Assembly: GCA_041552055.1 (NCBI GenBank)
Contig: JBFELO010000032.1
Span: 1-36,622 of the forward strand
Reading direction: 5' to 3'
DNA: 36,622 nt
Origin: JBFELO01 sp041552055
GTDB taxonomy: Bacteria > Acidobacteriota > Thermoanaerobaculia > Thermoanaerobaculales > Sulfomarinibacteraceae
A program made the position numbers and the translations under genes. A model generated the notes under the pieces. It was given only the letters and a program-made list of their open reading frames with translations. It was not told where the DNA came from and ran no database searches. This document shows, one piece after another, positions 32,905 through 36,622 of the stretch. Every line of letters starts with the position of its first letter. Position 1 is the stretch's first letter.

Positions 32905-34020
32905 TCACAGGATAGACACGGCCCTGTGCAGCGAGGCCATCGCGATGGCGCCTACCAGAGCGAATCCGACGTAGAGGGCGAAGACCCGACCCTTCACGAG
33001 GCCCCACACCGCGGCCATGGCAGGGATGGTCGTGGTTGGACCCGCTATGAGAAATGCGAGCGCCGCACTTGGGCTCATGCCCTGGGTCAGGAGGATGCCG
33101 ACCATGGGCAGTGCCGTCAGGTTGCTCGTGTACAGGGGGACTCCAACGAGGGCCGCGACCAGGAATGCGAAGTGGTTGTTGCTCCCCAGCACCGCTGTGA
33201 TCCACTCCTGGGGTACGTAGCGCGTGAACACCGCTTCGAGGACAACCGCGAGCAGCATGAACTTGGCCACCATCAGCGATGAGGAGAGACTCTCTCTCAG
33301 GAGCCTGGGGAAGAAAGTGCCGAGATCTGCCGCAGGAGATAAAGCGGAGTTCGCGTGAGGTTCGGGGGTGGAACAGGTGCCGGAACAGCCGTCGACAGCG
33401 ACCTCCGCGTTCAAAGTGGTCGCGACAGCAACGTTCGCGGACCGGGCGGTGGACTGGCCGGCGCAGCAAAGCTCGGGCTGGGAAAAGCCCGCGACGACTC
33501 GTTCGATCGCTTCGCGCACGCGTCGGACGAAATCCTTGGCCGGAGCGGAAAACGTCCGGGCTGATCCGGATGTTCCGCGCAGGACATGAACGGGGATCCA
33601 GCCTCGTGCCACGACGGCGTGCGTGATGAACCCCGCGCTCAGGCTCAGCAGCAGGGTGGCGAACAGCCGCCACACAGCCAGCTCCCAGCCGAGGGTCGCG
33701 ACGCTGAGGAAGAAGATCTCCGGATCCATCGACGGCGAGGCGATCCAGAATGACATCACCGGGCCGAGTGGAACTCCTCCGATCAGCAGCGAGGCGACCA
33801 CCGGGATCACGCCACAGGAACAGAATGGGCTGAACGCGCCGACCAACGTCGCCAGGATGATCGCGGGGACCGGTCGGGAGACAAACACCCGTCGGATATG
33901 GCTGGCCGCGCCGCTCATCTGGACGGCCACCGCGAGCGGGATCGTGACCAGAAGGTAGGGCCAGATTCTGGAGAACGACGCCGTGACGAGCTTTGCGATT
34001 TCCAATATCTCGGTAAGCAT
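32905..34020 (-). CDS. arsP: DUF318/ArsP-type permease
   Basis: Start ATG 34020 has GGAG six bases upstream (the earlier ATG 34032 has none) and gives 371 aa. About eight to ten helices lie in two blocks, with the family motif AFSPFCSCGVIPV (about 60-72) and the second-half repeat VGVPLYTSNLTALPMVGILL. The loop between the blocks is unusually rich in Cys (LCCAGQ, GCSGTCS), which could bind arsenic or another thiophilic metalloid. ArsP members export trivalent organoarsenicals; others in DUF318 are uncharacterised. An ArsR-type operator lies just upstream and the arsR gene precedes it, supporting metalloid control. Confidence 0.88.
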   Translation of the reverse strand: MLTEILEIAKLVTASFSRIWPYLLVTIPLAVAVQMSGAASHIRRVFVSRPVPAIILATLVGAFSPFCSCGVIPVVASLLIGGVPLGPVMSFWIASPSMDPEIFFLSVATLGWELAVWRLFATLLLSLSAGFITHAVVARGWIPVHVLRGTSGSARTFSAPAKDFVRRVREAIERVVAGFSQPELCCAGQSTARSANVAVATTLNAEVAVDGCSGTCSTPEPHANSALSPAADLGTFFPRLLRESLSSSLMVAKFMLLAVVLEAVFTRYVPQEWITAVLGSNNHFAFLVAALVGVPLYTSNLTALPMVGILLTQGMSPSAALAFLIAGPTTTIPAMAAVWGLVKGRVFALYVGFALVGAIAMASLHRAVSIL

Positions 34021-34034
34021 AGTGGGCTCCATTC

Positions 34035-34050
34035 ATCGTAAATATACGAT
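34035..34050 (-). promoter_or_regulatory. ArsR-type operator before the permease gene
   Basis: ATCGTA-N4-TACGAT, the same 6-bp arms as the site before arsR. It includes a TATATT that could serve as a -10, and sits 15 bp upstream of ATG 34020. Confidence 0.75.
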
Positions 34051-34068
34051 TAATTTTTTGAAAAAAAA

Positions 34069-34401
34069 TCAGAAGACCTTCCCGATCGTCTCCCGAAACC
34101 AGCGCACAGTGCGCTCGTCGAGGCTGTGGCAGGTCGCGTTTCCTTCCGGTTCGGCGACTGTCCATCCGGCCTCCGCCAACACCTTGAGATGTTGGGACAC
34201 CGTCGCCTGGGCGATGGGCAGCGCCTCGACAATGTCGCCAGTGATGCACCCCGGATGGGTCACGAGGTACTTCAGGATTTCGAACCGAGTCGGATTGCCC
34301 GACGCCTTGAAGAGATGCACCAGCCGCCGCTCATCCGCGCCGGTGATGTCGAGGGTGCAACACGGGTCGGGGGGGGGACGGCTGGGGTTGCGCCTGGGCA
34401 T
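34069..34401 (-). CDS. arsR: ArsR/SmtB-family repressor
   Basis: The 110-aa winged-helix protein has the ArsR pattern (LFKASGNPTRFEILKYLV, then the recognition helix ATVSQHLKVLAEAGWT). A Cys pair near the N terminus (C14-C15 in DPCCTLD), with further Cys in THPGC and NATC, offers a thiol site for As(III) or a similar ion. AAAGGAGG lies shortly before ATG 34401. It is followed by the ArsP-like permease; both genes carry the same palindrome upstream, so it probably represses itself and the permease until metalloid binds. Confidence 0.93.
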   Translation of the reverse strand: MPRRNPSRPPPDPCCTLDITGADERRLVHLFKASGNPTRFEILKYLVTHPGCITGDIVEALPIAQATVSQHLKVLAEAGWTVAEPEGNATCHSLDERTVRWFRETIGKVF

Positions 34402-34415
34402 CGGGGGAACCTCCT

Positions 34416-34457
34416 TTATCGTAAGAATACGATAATACCTCGATGGAGTTTTGTCAA
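34416..34457 (-). promoter_or_regulatory. arsR promoter with overlapping operator
   Basis: Minus strand: TTGACA (34457-34452), 17-bp spacer, TATCGT (34434-34429). A perfect 8-bp palindrome TTATCGTA-N4-TACGATAA (34416-34435) covers the -10, and its inner 6-bp arms equal those of the permease operator. Confidence 0.8.
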
Positions 34458-34466
34458 CCTTCGATG

Positions 34467-34498
34467 AAAAAAAGCAAGGATTCCGGGAATGGCCTCGC
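34467..34498 (-). terminator. Rho-independent terminator after the AhpD-like gene
   Basis: Minus strand: GCGAGG, bulge CC, ATTC, loop CCG, GAAT, CCTTGC (one G-U pair), then seven T. This is a standard terminator shape about 65 bp after the AhpD-like stop. It separates the molybdoenzyme-acetyltransferase-AhpD operon from arsR. Confidence 0.75.
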
Positions 34499-34564
34499 CA
34501 GTAACAGGATCGAGGTTTGCGTGCCCGGCGGAGGTGAATAAACCACGCGCAGTTCTGGCAGACC

Positions 34565-34867
34565 TCACTCCGCGGTTCGCGAGTTTCGTCGTGCCTTTCG
34601 GGCGCGCTGCCTGGCCTCGGCAGACTGCGCCCCGACGCGACCCGCAGCGACGGCCATCACGATCGCCTGGACCGATCCGATCTCCTCGACGGTCAGCCCC
34701 TCGTCTTCGGCAACGCCGAAGTACTCCTCCATTCAAGGAGAGCAACCGAGCGCCATGGCCGCAGCGAGGTGGACCATCAGGGTCACCCGCGGTTCCAGCG
34801 TCGGGTTGCGGCGAGCGGACTCGTAGAACCGGCGGTATGCGGTCCGTTGGTCGTCTGACAGCATCAT
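34565..34867 (-). CDS. Carboxymuconolactone decarboxylase/AhpD-like protein, probable selenoprotein (CxxU)
   Basis: ATG 34867 has GGAGG five bases upstream and lies one base after the stop of the acetyltransferase gene. Residues 1-44 match the short AhpD-like family (FYESARRNPTLEPRVTLMVH, LAAAMALGC42-S-P). The frame then meets TGA (34735-34733, codon 45) exactly where the family has the second Cys of its redox CxxC. It continues without a gap as MEEYFGVAEDEGLTVEEIGS, VQAIVMAVAAGRVGAQ and a basic tail to a stop at 34565, again family-like. The product would be 100 aa with Sec45. CxxU thiol-redox proteins, including AhpD-like ones, are known selenoproteins. If not recoded, only an inactive 44-residue stub is made. 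Likely a thiol peroxidase/oxidoreductase in metalloid defence. Confidence 0.85.
34705..34735 (-). promoter_or_regulatory. TGA codon and bacterial SECIS-like hairpin in the AhpD-like gene
   Basis: After the TGA come 11 nt, then CTTCGGC (34721-34715), loop GTT (34714-34712) and GCCGAAG (34711-34705), a perfect 7-bp stem. The loop starts 18 nt after the TGA with a G first. This meets the published bacterial SECIS pattern as I recall it (loop 3-14 nt, G in the first two positions, 16-37 nt from the UGA). Confidence 0.75.
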
Positions 34868-34868
34868 G

Positions 34869-35414
34869 TCAACCTCCATTCTTCCATCCCCCTGTGGCGC
34901 GGCGTGTGCGTCGTCGGGTCGTTCCGTCACCGCGGACCGTACTCGACTCCACCGGATTGACTCGGCGCCGCATCAACACCGCACTGACCGGGCATAGGGC
35001 ACGGAACTCACGAGTCGACTGGATGTCGGCCGGAGCCTCGTCCCTGGGCACGGTCCGAAAACCCAGGTTGGCGAAGAAACTCTCGGCAGTCGTCGTGAGC
35101 AGCCACAACTCTCGAACACCGAGTTGCTGTGCGCGCTCGACGATCACCTCGACCAGCCTGGTGGCGAGGCCGGCACCCCTCGACGGCACGACGACGGCGA
35201 GTGATCGAAGCAGCGCCGACGAGCCGAGCACCTCGAGGCCGACTGTGCCGACGATGCGACATTCACGGTCGGCAACGACGAAGTGCGCAAGGTGATGACG
35301 AATGTCCTCATCGGGAAGATCGCAGCCCCGCAGCAGCGCTCGAACATCAGTTTCGTCCGTGCGGGTAGCCTGTCTGATTTCGATCTTGTGCGCGCCGATC
35401 CCGCCTTCGTTCAC
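34869..35414 (-). CDS. arsN2: GNAT acetyltransferase, ArsN2-like (arsenic resistance)
   Basis: I choose GTG 35414 (GGGAGG nine bases upstream), giving 181 aa and dropping an unrelated Arg-rich extension. The GNAT fold shows in LRSLAVVVPSRGAGLATRLVE (acetyl-CoA loop V-x-x-x-x-G-x-G-L/A) and LTTTAESFFANLGF. The sequence from IRQAT to the end of the domain resembles ArsN2/ArsN-type acetyltransferases of arsenic operons. Arg/Pro-rich residues close the protein. It lies 16 bp after the molybdoenzyme gene and one base before the AhpD-like start, so the three form an operon. The substrate is uncertain; some ArsN enzymes acetylate organoarsenicals. Confidence 0.82.
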   Translation of the reverse strand: MNEGGIGAHKIEIRQATRTDETDVRALLRGCDLPDEDIRHHLAHFVVADRECRIVGTVGLEVLGSSALLRSLAVVVPSRGAGLATRLVEVIVERAQQLGVRELWLLTTTAESFFANLGFRTVPRDEAPADIQSTREFRALCPVSAVLMRRRVNPVESSTVRGDGTTRRRTRRATGGWKNGG

Positions 35415-35430
35415 GCTTGCACGCCTCCCT

Positions 35431-36622
35431 TCACGCCGGTTGTGCCGGCGCCTTCGATACGGTGACGACCGTGTCGTTCCAGCACATGGAGCCGGCAATA
35501 GGATCACCACGATTTGGAATCACGAGGTTGACGTGGGTGCCGTGATCTGACCACCACCGCAGCCGCCCGTCCGCCTCCTCCCTGTGGAAACGGGTCCTGC
35601 GTCCAGAGGCGTAGTCACCATACGCCCAGTGTCCACCGTGGTGGGAGATCGCGACCGCTCGGGGATGGATACCGTCGGTGATGCGCACCCGAGTGACGAT
35701 CTCGCCGAGCTCCGATCTGACCACGACCGCGTCACCGTCGCTGAGGCCGCGAGCGGCCGCCGTTTCGGGGTGGATCCAGGCCCGGTTGTCGTGGTAGATC
35801 TCGCTCAGCCACTTGCAGTTCTGGGTCCGGGAGTGGGTGTGGACGTTGACCTTGTAGGTCACCAGAACGAGCTCGTCGTCGGTCATCGATTCGTGGTCGG
35901 GTATTGGCATCCAGCCTGGCAGTGCTGGGAGACCCGCCTCCTCCAAGGCCTCGGACCTGATCTGCATCGGTCCGGGTGACCGACCTGGCGCCTCCGCGTC
36001 GAGATCGCACCAGACGCCGTGCGCCTTCATGTACTCGAAGCCACCCATGTCCTGCACACCGGGTGTGGCATCGCAGGTGGCTTGTACGAACTCCTCGGCA
36101 GAGGCGAAGCCGAGATCGATACCGAGGCGGCCCGCGAGCTCACAGGCGACGTCACAGAAGTTTCGGGCCTCTCCGCGAGGCGGGTGCATCGGCTGACGGA
36201 TCTGATACTCGGCGATCCCTTCCGGCGAGGTCTTGCCGTCGCACGTCCACCGCTCGAGATAGGTGGCGTCGGGCAGGACCAGGTCCGCGAGCTCCGACGT
36301 TTCGCTCAACGTGACGTCGACCGATACCAGGAACGGAATCTTCTCCTCGTCCGACAGGATCCTCGCGTTTTCGCCGCAATCGCCGTTCGAGTACACCGGG
36401 TTGTGACAGTAGACCATGTAGATGTCGGGCCGTTCAGGACCCTCGTCGATCATGGGGAGGATCTGGTGCGACACCCCGGCCATCGGGTGCGAGTATCGGC
36501 CCGGTTCGCCGGAGAAGATGTCGAGTTTCTTTGCGTCCTGGCTGGGAAACGGATACGGGTAGTTCCAGCGTGGGCGTGCCCAGGCGCGACCCTGCGGATC
36601 GATGTTTCCGCTCACAGCCTGG
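35431..36622 (-). CDS. DMSO-reductase-family molybdopterin oxidoreductase, C-terminal part
   Basis: The gene runs off the window; about 397 C-terminal codons are visible, so the ATG-like codon at 36615 is not the start. It has the later molybdopterin region (YCHNPVYSNGD, DVTLSETSELADLVLPDATYLERW) and the molydop-binding C-terminal domain (VNVHTHSRTQNCKWLSEIYH, AWIHPETAAARGL, SDGDAVVVRSELGE, SHHGGHWAYG). This fits the arsenate/polysulfide/tetrathionate reductase branch more than formate dehydrogenase, and the ArsN2/ArsR neighbours favour an arsenic or sulfur substrate. The metal-ligand residue (Cys, Sec or other) is outside the window, so the exact enzyme cannot be fixed. Confidence 0.88.
   Translation of the reverse strand, partial: QAVSGNIDPQGRAWARPRWNYPYPFPSQDAKKLDIFSGEPGRYSHPMAGVSHQILPMIDEGPERPDIYMVYCHNPVYSNGDCGENARILSDEEKIPFLVSVDVTLSETSELADLVLPDATYLERWTCDGKTSPEGIAEYQIRQPMHPPRGEARNFCDVACELAGRLGIDLGFASAEEFVQATCDATPGVQDMGGFEYMKAHGVWCDLDAEAPGRSPGPMQIRSEALEEAGLPALPGWMPIPDHESMTDDELVLVTYKVNVHTHSRTQNCKWLSEIYHDNRAWIHPETAAARGLSDGDAVVVRSELGEIVTRVRITDGIHPRAVAISHHGGHWAYGDYASGRRTRFHREEADGRLRWWSDHGTHVNLVIPNRGDPIAGSMCWNDTVVTVSKAPAQPA

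Noticed and set aside
32816..34249. Long minus-strand frame overlapping permease and arsR
   Set aside because: Different frame from both recognisable proteins; Arg/Gly/Pro-rich composition typical of a shadow.
20397..34867. TGA reassigned to Trp or Gly throughout
   Set aside because: cydA, cydB, the ArsN2-like gene and others end normally at TGA with overlapping downstream starts.
1..36622. tRNA, rRNA, transposase or phage genes
   Set aside because: I scanned for them by eye and saw none; a tRNA or covariance-model search would be needed to exclude small RNAs.

Overview
The window is about 36.6 kb of high-GC bacterial chromosome, compactly coded on both strands, with no rRNA, tRNA, CRISPR array or transposase that I could recognise. 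Three Hanks-type Ser/Thr kinases with long TPR tails (two with a TolB/FlgO-like middle domain), a secreted double serine hydrolase with a duplicated C-terminal module, and a DUF4388/PATAN protein suggest Acidobacteriota (Thermoanaerobaculia-like) or a related deltaproteobacterial-type lineage. This is inference from gene content, not a phylogeny.

Layout. 1-10.8 kb: a serine hydrolase fragment, a soluble kinase-TolB-TPR protein, a secreted fused double serine hydrolase, signal peptidase I, a tiny membrane protein and a membrane-anchored kinase-TPR protein. 10.8-12.6 kb: a NicO/UreH-type metal transporter with an inverted repeat at its start, a small Cys-rich secreted protein and a repeat-bearing gap. 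12.6-16.8 kb: a minus-strand operon of a haem-binding DUF3365 lipoprotein, cydA, cydB and an MDR oxidoreductase, with stop/start overlaps. 16.9-22.6 kb: a sulfur and peroxide group of SulP-STAS-rhodanese transporter, cysteine synthase, CstB-like persulfide dioxygenase-rhodanese and 1-Cys peroxiredoxin. 22.8-25.7 kb: a znuABC-type operon led by a Cys-rich ribbon-helix-helix regulator. 25.8-32.4 kb: a quinone oxidoreductase-like MDR, twin quasi-palindromic repeats, the PATAN protein and a third kinase broken by an in-frame TGA. 32.5-36.6 kb: an arsenic-type region with a small CxxCxxC protein, a DUF318/ArsP permease, ArsR, a carboxymuconolactone-decarboxylase/AhpD-like protein, an ArsN2-like acetyltransferase and the C-terminal part of a molybdopterin oxidoreductase.

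Most notable: two genes carry an in-frame TGA where their families have cysteine. In the AhpD-like protein (34565-34867) the TGA turns CxxC into Cys-Ser-Pro-TGA. It is followed 18 nt later by a perfect 7-bp hairpin with loop GUU, which fits the bacterial SECIS consensus. In the CstB-like gene (20397-21797) the TGA falls on the Cys of the linker motif after the dioxygenase domain, and a weaker hairpin follows. TGA is the normal stop of cydA, cydB and the ArsN2-like gene, so wholesale code reassignment is unlikely and selenocysteine is the best explanation. A third in-frame TGA, in a kinase TPR repeat, is not at a recognisable Cys and looks like a nonsense mutation or a sequence error; it is the main caution against the other two.

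Regulatory sites can be read directly: paired identical ArsR-type operators before arsR and the permease, a 21-bp palindrome over the -10 of the RHH-znu promoter, and a shared TTGAGATC element in the SulP and peroxiredoxin promoters. Together the window reads as a redox, metal, sulfur and arsenic homeostasis region in an organism that probably makes selenoproteins.
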